Shown: positions 31,488 to 40,004 of the stretch, piece by piece
Layout of the letters: every line of letters begins with the position of its first letter
Position numbering within the stretch: position 1 is the stretch's first letter
Assembly (NCBI RefSeq): GCF_001010805.1
Contig: NZ_CP011477.1
Coordinates: 2,784,501 to 2,848,500, forward strand
DNA length: 64,000 bases
Direction of reading: 5' to 3'
Source of the DNA: Spongiibacter sp. IMCC21906
GTDB taxonomy: Bacteria; Pseudomonadota; Gammaproteobacteria; Pseudomonadales; Spongiibacteraceae
Translations under genes and position numbers: made by a program
The notes under the pieces: generated by a model
Told to the model about the DNA's origin: nothing
The model's database searches: none
Seen by the model: the letters and a program-made list of their open reading frames with translations, nothing else

Positions 31488-32846
31488 TCAAAGGCGCAAT
31501 ACGTCGTTATATAAAGCAAATACCATCAAGCAAACCACTAACAGCAAACCTACTTGATTGGCTAGGGCCTGCACTTTCTCAGTCACGGGCTTACCACTGC
31601 CCCACTCAATCAGCGCATAAACGATGTGACCACCATCGAGAACCGGCACTGGTAACAGGTTTAAAACCGCTAAGCTAACACTCAATAAAGCCAAAAAGCT
31701 CAACCACGCGAAAACCCCGTACTGGGCCGAAGAGCTGGCCACTTTAGCAATGGTTATCGGGCCACTCAAGTTTTTCGGAGAAAGAAGCCCAGTGATCATT
31801 TTTTTTATGGACTCTAAAGTGAAGGCACTCATCTTGTAGGTTTTAGCTACCGCAGCTGAAAATCCGCTAAAAATGCCATAATCCACCGTTCTGCGCATGG
31901 ATTCAGGCCACTCTGGCATGACTGCGCTCACTCCAGCAAAACCAAAAGCCTTGCCCTCTTCATCTAACTTTCTATCTGGTGTAAAGCGCAGAGAGACAAG
32001 CGCATCTCCCCGCTCTACAAGTAAAATCATCTCGACTCCGGGGCTACTTCTAACTAAGTCTACCCACTCAGCCCAATCTGCCATCGGCTGGCCATCGACA
32101 CTGACAACCAAATCACCGCTTTGCATTCCCGCCCGCTCAGCTGCGCCGCCAGCAACCACCTCATCCACTTGCGCTTCGACCTTGGGCACATACAGCTGCA
32201 CCCCAAGCTCTTTCAGCGGGTTAGGCTCATCGACATCACTCATCCAGCGCTCAAGCTGAACCTCGGTGTGCTGCACATTGTCACTGCCTTTCGGCTTAAC
32301 AGCGAATGCCAGCTTACCTTGTTCACCGATACGCTCGAGCAACTGCATTTGCAGCGCTTCCCAGGTTGGGGTTTCTTCGCCATCAACGGCAACAATTTCT
32401 TGTCCGGTCTGCAAACCCGCTTGCTCAGCCAACGAGCCGGGAACGACCGTATCAATAATGGGGGCAACGCCATTCACACCATTAAGAAACACCGCCCAAT
32501 ATACCAACACCGCGAGAATAAGGTTTGCCACAGGCCCCGCTGCGGCAATAGCAATACGCTTAGCAGGTGACGCTCGGCTAAAAGCCTGGTCTAGCTCATG
32601 ATCAGCTACCGGACCTTCGCGTTCGTCCAGCATTTTGACGTAACCACCCAAGGGGATACCGGCGAGCACATATTCAGTACCACTGCGATCAGTCCATTTT
32701 AATAACGGCTTGCCAAAGCCCACAGAAAAACGCAGCACCTTAATGCCGCAACGCCGAGCCACCCAAAAATGTCCAAACTCGTGAATAGCAACCAAAATCG
32801 CCAAGGTCGCCACAGTAACAAGTATTGTTTGTAAGACTTCTAGCAT
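31488..32846 (-). CDS. rseP: RIP metalloprotease RseP
   Basis: RseP is the inner-membrane site-2 protease that cuts RseA and releases sigma E. The zinc motif HEFGH is at residues 22-26 and the C-terminal partner motif LLPVPVLDGGHIVYAL is present. Two PDZ domains lie between (around residues 115-195 and 205-290). The frame is open above, but the ATG at 32846 has GAGG 8 nt upstream and gives 452 residues (E. coli 450). The gap to dxr is 10 nt. Confidence 0.97.
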   Translation of the reverse strand: MLEVLQTILVTVATLAILVAIHEFGHFWVARRCGIKVLRFSVGFGKPLLKWTDRSGTEYVLAGIPLGGYVKMLDEREGPVADHELDQAFSRASPAKRIAIAAAGPVANLILAVLVYWAVFLNGVNGVAPIIDTVVPGSLAEQAGLQTGQEIVAVDGEETPTWEALQMQLLERIGEQGKLAFAVKPKGSDNVQHTEVQLERWMSDVDEPNPLKELGVQLYVPKVEAQVDEVVAGGAAERAGMQSGDLVVSVDGQPMADWAEWVDLVRSSPGVEMILLVERGDALVSLRFTPDRKLDEEGKAFGFAGVSAVMPEWPESMRRTVDYGIFSGFSAAVAKTYKMSAFTLESIKKMITGLLSPKNLSGPITIAKVASSSAQYGVFAWLSFLALLSVSLAVLNLLPVPVLDGGHIVYALIEWGSGKPVTEKVQALANQVGLLLVVCLMVFALYNDVLRL

Positions 32847-32856
32847 CTTCTCGCCC

Positions 32857-34035
32857 TCACGCCGTCGAACGACGGGCAACCACTTCCTCTGCAAGACGAC
32901 GCGCCTGCGCATCGGCGTCTTGGACATCCTCCAGGGACAGCGGTTCAATAATGGATACGCGGTTCATTATGGCATCGATAACCTTTGGAATATCGACATA
33001 AGACAGGCGTTTTTCTAAAAATGCTGCAACGGCCACTTCATTGGCTGCATTTAGTACCGCACTGGCACTGCCCCCGGTTTCCGCTGCTTCCCTAGCCAAA
33101 CGCAAACACGGGAAACGCGTCTCGTCGGGCGCCTCAAAATCCAAACGGCCCTGGGCAATAATATCTAACGGTGCCACGCCTGAGACAATACGCTCAGGCC
33201 ACGCTAAGGCATGGGCGATAGGGGTTCGCATATCAGGGTTACCCAGCTGCGCCAACACTGAGCCATCGACATACTCCACCATAGAGTGGATCACGCTCTG
33301 GGGGTGAACAACCACCTCTATGCTCTCGGGTGGCGTGTGGAAAAGCCAACAAGCCTCTATCAGCTCCAAGCCCTTATTCATCATGGTGGCCGAATCTACC
33401 GATATCTTTCGACCCATCGACCAATTGGGATGGGCACAAGCCTCATCAGGAGTAACGCTATTTAATTCATCTAAAGCACGGGTGCGAAACGGCCCCCCGG
33501 ACCCCGTTAACAACACCCGGCGCACGCCTAATGGCACCAGGCCGTCGCGACCCACTGCTGGCAAACACTGAAAAATGGCGTTGTGTTCACTGTCTATCGG
33601 CAATAATTGAGCGCCACTGCGGGCCACCGCCTCCATAAACAGGCCACCCGCCATCACCAGCGACTCTTTATTGGCGAGCAAGACTTTGCGTCCCGCTTCC
33701 ACCGCCGCCAAGGTTGGCATCAGCCCGGCAGAACCCACAATGGCCGCCATGACAACATCCGCACTGGCGGCCACCTCAAGTAACCCAGCTTCGCCAGCCA
33801 GCACCTCAGTAGGCAAGCCTTCTTGCTTTAAACGCTTCGCAAAAGCCGGTACCAGACTCTCATCTCGGAGCACAGCGTAACGAGGACGATGGGTTTTCAC
33901 CTGTTCAAACAGTTGTTTATCGCTACGATTAGCCGTCAGCGCAAACACCTCAAAGGTCTCTGGGTGACGCGATAAAACATCCAGGGTGCTATGGCCTATT
34001 GAGCCGGTTGAACCCAGTACCGTTACACGCTGCAC
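32857..34035 (-). CDS. dxr: 1-deoxy-D-xylulose 5-phosphate reductoisomerase
   Basis: Dxr converts DXP to MEP in the isoprenoid pathway. The NADPH-binding GSTGSIG is at residues 8-14. The substrate and metal region [15 protein letters not shown] and [20 protein letters not shown] are clear. The length is 392 residues. The start is a GTG that overlaps the cdsA stop by 1 nt (TAGTG). Confidence 0.97.
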   Translation of the reverse strand: MQRVTVLGSTGSIGHSTLDVLSRHPETFEVFALTANRSDKQLFEQVKTHRPRYAVLRDESLVPAFAKRLKQEGLPTEVLAGEAGLLEVAASADVVMAAIVGSAGLMPTLAAVEAGRKVLLANKESLVMAGGLFMEAVARSGAQLLPIDSEHNAIFQCLPAVGRDGLVPLGVRRVLLTGSGGPFRTRALDELNSVTPDEACAHPNWSMGRKISVDSATMMNKGLELIEACWLFHTPPESIEVVVHPQSVIHSMVEYVDGSVLAQLGNPDMRTPIAHALAWPERIVSGVAPLDIIAQGRLDFEAPDETRFPCLRLAREAAETGGSASAVLNAANEVAVAAFLEKRLSYVDIPKVIDAIMNRVSIIEPLSLEDVQDADAQARRLAEEVVARRSTA

Positions 34036-34871
34036 TAAGCTGCCCCCACCGACAACAGGCCCAACGTAAAGACGGGAATAGCTGCAGTCAAACTATCGAT
34101 TCGGTCCATCAGGCCGCCATGTCCCGGCAACAACTGGCCACTGTCTTTAATTCCCCGGTGACGCTTAACCATACTTTCTAACAAGTCACCTAAAACAGAC
34201 GCGAGCGCAGTAAAACCTGCCAACACCAACATCGACAAGAAACCCGCAGGCATCGCTTCGCCAAAAATCACAAACAACACGGTCATCAACAACATTGCCG
34301 AACCTAGCCCGCCCCAAAACCCAGCCCAGGACTTGCCGGGGCTGACGGAAGGCGCAAGCTTGGCTTTACCCCAAGCCCGACCGACAAAATACGCGCCAAT
34401 ATCTGCTGCCGCCACCAGGGCAATGACCAGTAATATTAACCACACTCCGCCTTCGAGAAACCGCAGATAACTAACCGACAACCAACCTGGTGCCAATACC
34501 AACAGGCCAATAAATGCCCGCATGGTTTTAGAACCCCAAAGCCCGGCGCTTGCGGGGTAAGCTTTAACCCAAAGCAACGCAATAGCCCACCAAGCACATG
34601 CAGCGACCATCACATCACGAACCTTTAGCGGGTTCACATCGGAAAACAGCGCCACATTTAAGGCCAGCGCCAGCATGACCGTAAAACACCCAGCAACAAA
34701 AAGACCACGGCCCAGGCGACTTTCAAAGCCACTCATGTCAGACCATTCCCATGCCGCCATTAAAATCAGTACCGCAAACACCGCCGCCAGCCAACTCGCC
34801 GATAAAAATGCCAACGCAGCAAACAACGCAACAACAATCAATACGGCGGTTATCACTCTTTGTTTAAGCAT
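34035..34871 (-). CDS. cdsA: Phosphatidate cytidylyltransferase CdsA
   Basis: CdsA makes CDP-diacylglycerol, precursor of the phospholipids, in the inner membrane. The 278-residue product is a polytopic membrane protein of about 7-8 helices. It has the C-terminal CDP-DAG synthase signature [20 protein letters not shown] followed by [14 protein letters not shown]. It is 8 nt after uppS. Confidence 0.96.
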   Translation of the reverse strand: MLKQRVITAVLIVVALFAALAFLSASWLAAVFAVLILMAAWEWSDMSGFESRLGRGLFVAGCFTVMLALALNVALFSDVNPLKVRDVMVAACAWWAIALLWVKAYPASAGLWGSKTMRAFIGLLVLAPGWLSVSYLRFLEGGVWLILLVIALVAAADIGAYFVGRAWGKAKLAPSVSPGKSWAGFWGGLGSAMLLMTVLFVIFGEAMPAGFLSMLVLAGFTALASVLGDLLESMVKRHRGIKDSGQLLPGHGGLMDRIDSLTAAIPVFTLGLLSVGAA

Positions 34872-34879
34872 GTTCGGCC

Positions 34880-35626
34880 CTAATGTTGATGGGAGGCATC
34901 TTCGTCTCCATCTCTACCACCGTAGCGACGATCTCTTGCCGCAAAGGCCTCTATAGCCCTGTCCATTTCGGCCTCATCAAAATCGGGCCACAGACATTCA
35001 GCAAAATACAGCTCACTATACGCAAGCTGCCACAATAGAAAATTACTAATACGTTGCTCGCCAGCAGTACGGATACACAAATCGGGACGGGGTAGCTCCG
35101 TTAGCGCGACAAACCGGTCAAATAATTCAACATCAATATCGTCAACCGACAGCGCACCCTGCTCAACTTGCGTAGCCAGCCCTTTCGCAGCCTGAACGAT
35201 ATCCCATTGGCCGCCGTAATCGACCGCAATCACCAGCGTTGTTTCTTTATTAAAGCGGGTAAGCTGCTCGCTATAATCCATTTGCTTGCGCAAACCTGCA
35301 GAAAACTGCTCGCGGTTGCCAATAAACCGAACCCGCACACCATCCGCATGGAGTTGCTTGGTCTCACTATCCAGATAGCTGGAAAACAAGCGCATAAGTG
35401 CTTGTACTTCCAAAGTGGGGCGTTGCCAATTCTCACTTGAAAAGGCGAATAAGGTGACGACCTCGATGCCCCGACTTTTGGTGTGTTTCAGCAGGCTACG
35501 AATCACCTCAACTCCGGCACGATGGCCTGCGGCGGCGTTCAAACCTCGTTTTTTCGCCCAGCGATTGTTGCCATCCATAATGATAGCAACATGCCTAGGC
35601 ACCAGCGGGCTAGCGGGATTCCGCAT
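34880..35626 (-). CDS. uppS: Undecaprenyl diphosphate synthase UppS
   Basis: UppS extends farnesyl diphosphate with eight isoprene units in cis to make the lipid carrier for peptidoglycan and O-antigen. The 248-residue product has HVAIIMDGNNRWAKKRG at the N-terminus, FAFSSENWQRP and the C-terminal region IRTAGEQRISNFLLWQLAYS with ELYF. It lies between frr and cdsA. Confidence 0.96.
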   Translation of the reverse strand: MRNPASPLVPRHVAIIMDGNNRWAKKRGLNAAAGHRAGVEVIRSLLKHTKSRGIEVVTLFAFSSENWQRPTLEVQALMRLFSSYLDSETKQLHADGVRVRFIGNREQFSAGLRKQMDYSEQLTRFNKETTLVIAVDYGGQWDIVQAAKGLATQVEQGALSVDDIDVELFDRFVALTELPRPDLCIRTAGEQRISNFLLWQLAYSELYFAECLWPDFDEAEMDRAIEAFAARDRRYGGRDGDEDASHQH

Positions 35627-35666
35627 GCGTAATACAGCCTTTTAGTCAGTCGCAGCTAAAGCCGAC

Positions 35667-36224
35667 TTAAATTTCCATCAAATCGGCTTCTTTTGCCGTC
35701 AACGCCTTATCAACTTCACCAATATATTTATCGGTAATTTTTTGAATATCATCCTGGGCGCGACGCTCTTCATCTTCGCTAATTTCTTTTTCTTTTAGCA
35801 AATCTTTAATGTCGGCAAGCACATCTCTACGGGCACTACGAATTGAGACCCTTGCACTTTCCGCCTCTTGCTTAGCTTGCTTGATATAACCTTTGCGCGT
35901 CTCTTCCGTCAGTGCAGGCATAGGGATACGAATTACCGTACCCGCCGACGATGGGTTTAAACCCAAATCTGACTTCATAATGGCTTTTTCCACATCGGGA
36001 ACAATATTTTTTTCCCACGGTGTTACCGTCAATGTTCGCGCATCTTCAACACCAATGTTAGCCAGCTGGCCCAGTGGCGTTTCAGAGCCGTAGTAATTCA
36101 CACGAATACCATCGAGCAAGCTGGGGTGCGCACGACCCGTACGGATTTTGTTGAAATTGCTGCCCAGCGCGTCAATTGCTTTTTCCATGCGCTCTTTCGC
36201 ATCTTGCTTAAATTCGTCAATCAC
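35667..36224 (-). CDS. frr: Ribosome recycling factor
   Basis: Frr splits post-termination ribosomes with EF-G. The 185-residue product has the family blocks [52 protein letters not shown] and [14 protein letters not shown]. The start is a GTG at 36224 with GGAG 7 nt upstream; it lies 1 nt after the pyrH stop. Confidence 0.97.
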   Translation of the reverse strand: MIDEFKQDAKERMEKAIDALGSNFNKIRTGRAHPSLLDGIRVNYYGSETPLGQLANIGVEDARTLTVTPWEKNIVPDVEKAIMKSDLGLNPSSAGTVIRIPMPALTEETRKGYIKQAKQEAESARVSIRSARRDVLADIKDLLKEKEISEDEERRAQDDIQKITDKYIGEVDKALTAKEADLMEI

Positions 36225-36225
36225 C

Positions 36226-36972
36226 TTATTTCTCCTCGTAGTCGGTGGTGGCCACTAGCGTGCCTTCGCTGCCACCAACAACTATATTCAAAAGTGCACC
36301 CTGCTGCTCCATTGCAAACACTCGCAACGGCATACTGTGGTCCCGGCACAGACAAATAGCGGTCAGGTCCATCACTTCAAGCTTTTTATCCAACACTTCG
36401 TCGTAGGTCAAAAACGCGTATTTTTCAGCACTGGCATCTACCATAGGGTCAGCGCTGTACACGCCATCAACCTTGGTAGCCTTAAGCACCAGATCAGCCT
36501 CAACCTCAATACCCCGGAGGCAAGCCGCTGAATCGGTGGTAAAGAAAGGGTTGCCGGTACCGGCAGCAAAAATCACCACTTCACCCCGAGACAACGCGCG
36601 AATCGCCTTTCGACGATCATAATGATCAACCACGCCGCTCATCGGTATCGCCGACATGACAGAAGATTTAATATTGCTGCGTTCAAGCGCGTCACGTAAA
36701 GCCAGCGCATTCATTACCGTCGCCAGCATCCCCATATGGTCACCGGTTACCCGGTCAAGCCCAGCTGTCTGCAGTGCTGCGCCACGAAAGAGATTGCCAC
36801 CGCCAACAACCAAGCCGACCTGAACACCAATCCCGACTAGCTGCCCCACTTCCAGCGCCATGCGGTCAAGGACTTTAGGGTCAATACCAAACCCCTGCTT
36901 TCCCATCAGTGCTTCGCCGCTTAACTTCAGCAAAATTCGTTTGTATTTTTTGTCGCGACTTTGGCTAGACAT
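36226..36972 (-). CDS. pyrH: UMP kinase
   Basis: PyrH phosphorylates UMP to UDP for nucleotide supply and peptidoglycan precursors. The amino-acid-kinase fold is shown by [46 protein letters not shown] and [16 protein letters not shown]. The ATG at 36972 gives 248 residues; the frame above opens only at a TTG and is longer than the family. An extended -10 box lies at 37092-37084. Confidence 0.96.
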   Translation of the reverse strand: MSSQSRDKKYKRILLKLSGEALMGKQGFGIDPKVLDRMALEVGQLVGIGVQVGLVVGGGNLFRGAALQTAGLDRVTGDHMGMLATVMNALALRDALERSNIKSSVMSAIPMSGVVDHYDRRKAIRALSRGEVVIFAAGTGNPFFTTDSAACLRGIEVEADLVLKATKVDGVYSADPMVDASAEKYAFLTYDEVLDKKLEVMDLTAICLCRDHSMPLRVFAMEQQGALLNIVVGGSEGTLVATTDYEEK

Positions 36973-37083
36973 GCCTTGCAGAACCCCACGTGAACCAACA
37001 TCCAATACAACGCCAGCCCAAATATTTCAGCAGCGCCCCAGCATTACCGGCACCCAAAAAGTGCTATCGGCAAAAAACGCCGT

Positions 37084-37092
37084 ATTCTAACA
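37084..37092 (-). promoter_or_regulatory. Extended -10 promoter for pyrH-frr
   Basis: TGTTAGAAT (minus strand 37092-37084) is an extended -10 element about 110 nt before the pyrH ATG and after the tsf terminator. TTGACG upstream is 21 nt away, too far for a normal -35, so the extended -10 may carry the activity. Confidence 0.45.
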
Positions 37093-37167
37093 GGAATTTC
37101 ATCGAAATCGCGTCAAATCTAAACGGCGATAATGCCAAGGATTCCACTGCGTTTTTGCCGCACATAC

Positions 37168-37188
37168 AAAAAGGGGCCCGAAGGCCCC
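37168..37188 (-). terminator. Strong rho-independent terminator after tsf
   Basis: On the minus strand GGGGCC (37188-37183), a TTCG loop and GGCCCC (37178-37173) are followed by TTTTT (37172-37168). It ends the rpsB-tsf message 15 nt after the tsf stop. Confidence 0.9.
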
Positions 37189-37203
37189 AGTTTTTCAAGT
37201 GGC

Positions 37204-38067
37204 TTAGCCCTTTAGCTGGGCCGCTACCTCGGCAGCAAAATCCACTTCTTCTTTTTCAATACCTTCACCAACTTCAAAGCGCAGGAAGGATTGAATGTCG
37301 GCGCTGTTGTTTTTCAGCAATTTACCGACCGTCACTTCAGGGTCTTTCACAAAAGCTTGATCAACCAGTGCATTCTCAGAAAGGAACTTGCGAATACGAC
37401 CATCAATCATTTTTTCGATGATTTCAGCAGGCTTACCACTCTCTTGAGCTTGAACCGTAAAAATCTCACGCTCCTTCTCAATCAGCTCAGCGGGCATATC
37501 GTCAGGCTTGGCAACCTGAGGGTTGACCGCTGCAACGTGCATGGACACATCGCGAGCCAACTCAGCGTCACCGCCTTTCAAGGCCACCAACACAGCAATG
37601 CGATTATTGGAATGAACATAGCTATCAACTACGCCACCCTCAACAGCCAGCACTTGCGAACGACGTACAGAGATATTTTCGCCAATTTTTTGAACCAGTG
37701 CTTCACGAGCCTGCTCCAATTCGCCATCCATCAGCGCAGCAACATCTTCTTGCTTTGAAGCAAATGCTTTTTCCAGCACCAAGTTAACAAACGCCAAAAA
37801 GCCTTCATCCCGAGCAACAAAGTCAGTTTCGCTGTTCACTTCAACAATAACGCCGAAGCTACCATCTTCAGCTACTTTAGCGGCAACCACGCCATCCGCC
37901 GCAGTACGACCTGCTTTTTTAGCCGCTTTCATGCCGCTAGATTTGCGCATCTCTTCGATTGCCAGCTCGATATCGCCACCAGCATCGTTCAGTGCTTTTT
38001 TACACTCCATCATGCCCAGACCTGTGCGGTCGCGCAGTTCTTTAACCATCGCTGCTGATACAGCCAT
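37204..38067 (-). CDS. tsf: Translation elongation factor Ts
   Basis: EF-Ts recycles EF-Tu-GDP. The ATG at 38067 with GAGG 8 nt upstream begins [20 protein letters not shown], a UBA-like N-domain, and gives 287 residues. The core contains [16 protein letters not shown]. The C-terminal region ends [18 protein letters not shown]. It follows rpsB across a 114-nt gap with a terminator-like hairpin. Confidence 0.97.
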   Translation of the reverse strand: MAVSAAMVKELRDRTGLGMMECKKALNDAGGDIELAIEEMRKSSGMKAAKKAGRTAADGVVAAKVAEDGSFGVIVEVNSETDFVARDEGFLAFVNLVLEKAFASKQEDVAALMDGELEQAREALVQKIGENISVRRSQVLAVEGGVVDSYVHSNNRIAVLVALKGGDAELARDVSMHVAAVNPQVAKPDDMPAELIEKEREIFTVQAQESGKPAEIIEKMIDGRIRKFLSENALVDQAFVKDPEVTVGKLLKNNSADIQSFLRFEVGEGIEKEEVDFAAEVAAQLKG

Positions 38068-38133
38068 CTCTAAATCCTCTATATATTGGGCTTTAACCTG
38101 ACCCAAACCACTGGGCCTGCTCAATAGGTATCT

Positions 38134-38154
38134 AAAAAAGGGGGCCTGGCCCCC
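38134..38154 (-). terminator. Terminator or attenuator between rpsB and tsf
   Basis: On the minus strand GGGGG (38154-38150), a 5-nt loop and CCCCC (38144-38140) are followed by six T (38139-38134). It lies between rpsB and tsf, so it could lower tsf expression relative to rpsB by partial termination. Confidence 0.75.
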
Positions 38155-38181
38155 TTTCGCAGACTACCTGTTAAAAATACC

Positions 38182-38928
38182 TTACTCGGCGGCGTTTTCT
38201 TCGCCTTCGGCAGCCACTTCTACAAACTCATCTTTAACGGGCACTTCGTTTTCAACCGCACCCACCAACGTGTCGGCAATCGCAGTGACGTAAAGCTTAA
38301 TAGCACGAATTGCATCGTCGTTACCGGGAATAACATAGTCAACGCCATCGGGGTTGCTGTTGGTATCAACAATGCCAAATACTGGAATGCCCAGCTTATT
38401 CGCTTCTTGAATCGCAATGCGCTCGTGGTCTACGTCAATAACAAACAACGCATCTGGCAAGCCAGCCATATCCTTAATACCGCCAATGGAACGCTCAAGC
38501 TTTTCCATGTCACGACGGCGCATCAGCGCTTCTTTCTTAGTCAATTTGTCAAAGGTACCATCTTGGCTTTGAGCTTCTAACTCACGCAGACGACGCACAG
38601 ATTGACGAATCGTTTTGTAGTTGGTCAGCATACCGCCCAACCAACGATGGCTAACAAACGGCATACCGGCACGTGCGGCTTGCTCGCCAATAATTTTACC
38701 GGCGGCGCGCTTGGTACCAACAAACAGAATCTTGTTCTTGTTTGCGGCCATTTTAGCCATAGCATCGAGGGCACGGTTCATTGCAGGAACGCTGTGCTCA
38801 AGATTAATGATATGAATTTTGTTACGAGCACCGAAGATGTACGGTGCCATTTTAGGATTCCAATAACGGGTCTGGTGACCAAAGTGAACACCAGCCTGCA
38901 ACATTTCGCGCATGCTTACTTGTGACAT
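38182..38928 (-). CDS. rpsB: 30S ribosomal protein S2
   Basis: S2 is a late-assembling protein of the small ribosomal subunit. The 248-residue product begins [20 protein letters not shown] and has [33 protein letters not shown] and [24 protein letters not shown] lies before the ATG. It is the promoter-proximal gene of rpsB-tsf, divergent from map. Confidence 0.98.
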   Translation of the reverse strand: MSQVSMREMLQAGVHFGHQTRYWNPKMAPYIFGARNKIHIINLEHSVPAMNRALDAMAKMAANKNKILFVGTKRAAGKIIGEQAARAGMPFVSHRWLGGMLTNYKTIRQSVRRLRELEAQSQDGTFDKLTKKEALMRRRDMEKLERSIGGIKDMAGLPDALFVIDVDHERIAIQEANKLGIPVFGIVDTNSNPDGVDYVIPGNDDAIRAIKLYVTAIADTLVGAVENEVPVKDEFVEVAAEGEENAAE

Positions 38929-39067
38929 GATTTTTCCTTAATAAACATCGGGTTATTAACTTGCAGCTACCCCGCAACCCAACCCCAGCCATTGCTGAAG
39001 CACCCGGGATTACGTGTCGGTAACGGCGCGTCGTTTATGCTGTTGTCAACTGAGGCCGACAAACAGG
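38929..39067 (-). promoter_or_regulatory. Long rpsB leader, likely S2 autoregulatory region
   Basis: From the predicted start near 39067 to the rpsB ATG the leader is about 139 nt without a convincing gene. In gammaproteobacteria the rpsB leader is known to bind S2 for autorepression. The GC-rich, partly self-complementary sequence here fits that role, but I did not fold it. Confidence 0.35.
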
Positions 39068-39073
39068 CGCGTC

Positions 39074-39102
39074 TTTATACCACAACTGCCCAACAGCTTA
39101 AA
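39074..39102 (-). promoter_or_regulatory. rpsB promoter with GC-rich discriminator
   Basis: TATAAA (minus strand 39079-39074) is preceded at exactly 17 nt by TTTAAG (39102-39097) and followed by GACGCGCC. The GC-rich discriminator is typical of stringently controlled ribosomal promoters. Confidence 0.55.
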
Positions 39103-39152
39103 GAAAAACCGCTGTTAAAAAGCAGAGCCCTTCGCCTGTCCAGAAGCAATGG

Positions 39153-39179
39153 TTTACAATATCGACCTTTGGCTAAAAT
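39153..39179 (+). promoter_or_regulatory. Possible map promoter
   Basis: TTTACA (39153-39158) and TAAAAT (39174-39179) are 15 nt apart, slightly short for sigma-70. The -10 lies 30 nt before the map ATG. Confidence 0.35.
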
Positions 39180-39209
39180 TGCCCCACCGACGCTGGTGCC
39201 CTCACGTTT

Positions 39210-40001
39210 ATGAATGTTACAAAGAAGACCCCCGAAGAAATTGCCGCTATGCGCGTTGCTGGACGCTTGGCCGCCGACGTATTAGAAATGATCACCCCTT
39301 ACGTTCAGCCCGGTGTCAGCACTGAAGAACTGGACCGTATCTGCCACCAATATATTGTTGAGGTTCAAGACGCGATTCCCGCACCACTCAACTATAATGG
39401 CTTTCCCAAATCGATCTGCACCTCCGTCAATGAGGTGATATGCCACGGCATCCCATCAGATAAAAAGATTTTGAAAGAAGGCGATCTGCTTAATATCGAT
39501 GTCACCGTTATTAAAGATGGCTGGCATGGCGACACCAATCGCATGTATTACGTGGGCGAGGTACAAGATCACGCCAAGCGCCTTTGCCGCGTCACCCAGG
39601 AATGCCTATATAAAGCCATTGAATTGGTTCGGCCGGGCTGTATGCTAAGCGACATCGGTACTATTATTGCCAAGCACGCCCGGGCCAACCATTATAGCGT
39701 CGTTGAAGAGTACTGCGGTCACGGCATTGGCCGAGGCTTTCACGAAGACCCTCAAGTTTTACATTATGGCGAAGGCTATAACCGCCGCAATGACCTGAAA
39801 CTAGAAGAAGGCATGACTTTCACCATCGAACCGATGATCAATGCCGGTAAAAAACATACCAAACTCAATATGAAAGATGGCTGGACGGTCACCACCAAGG
39901 ACCGCCGCCTGTCTGCCCAATGGGAACACACCATGGCAGTCACCGCTGATGGCGTTGAAGTTTTAACCGCCAGACCCGACGAACCCTTTTATCAAGGCTA
40001 A
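39210..40001 (+). CDS. map: Type I methionine aminopeptidase
   Basis: Map removes the initiator methionine from new proteins. The 263-residue product has the metal ligands in LLNIDVTVIKDGWHGDTNRM (two Asp), CGHGIGRGFHE (His), TFTIEPM (Glu) and QWEHTMAV (Glu). The Shine-Dalgarno is weak. It is divergent from rpsB and is followed 3 nt later by glnD. Confidence 0.97.
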   Translation: MNVTKKTPEEIAAMRVAGRLAADVLEMITPYVQPGVSTEELDRICHQYIVEVQDAIPAPLNYNGFPKSICTSVNEVICHGIPSDKKILKEGDLLNIDVTVIKDGWHGDTNRMYYVGEVQDHAKRLCRVTQECLYKAIELVRPGCMLSDIGTIIAKHARANHYSVVEEYCGHGIGRGFHEDPQVLHYGEGYNRRNDLKLEEGMTFTIEPMINAGKKHTKLNMKDGWTVTTKDRRLSAQWEHTMAVTADGVEVLTARPDEPFYQG

Positions 40002-40004
40002 TAA

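Noticed and set aside
31477-31498. Terminator across the rseP stop
   Set aside because: TGCGCC/GGCGCA forms a short hairpin over the stop codon but has no T-run after it, and bamA follows in the same direction.
32847-32948. 34-residue N-terminal extension of rseP
   Set aside because: It overlaps dxr, is rich in basic residues, and the ATG at 32846 has its own RBS and the family length.
39000-39213. 73-codon plus-strand frame before map
   Set aside because: It lies across the rpsB promoter and leader, has no Shine-Dalgarno and no protein-like pattern, and ends over the map start.
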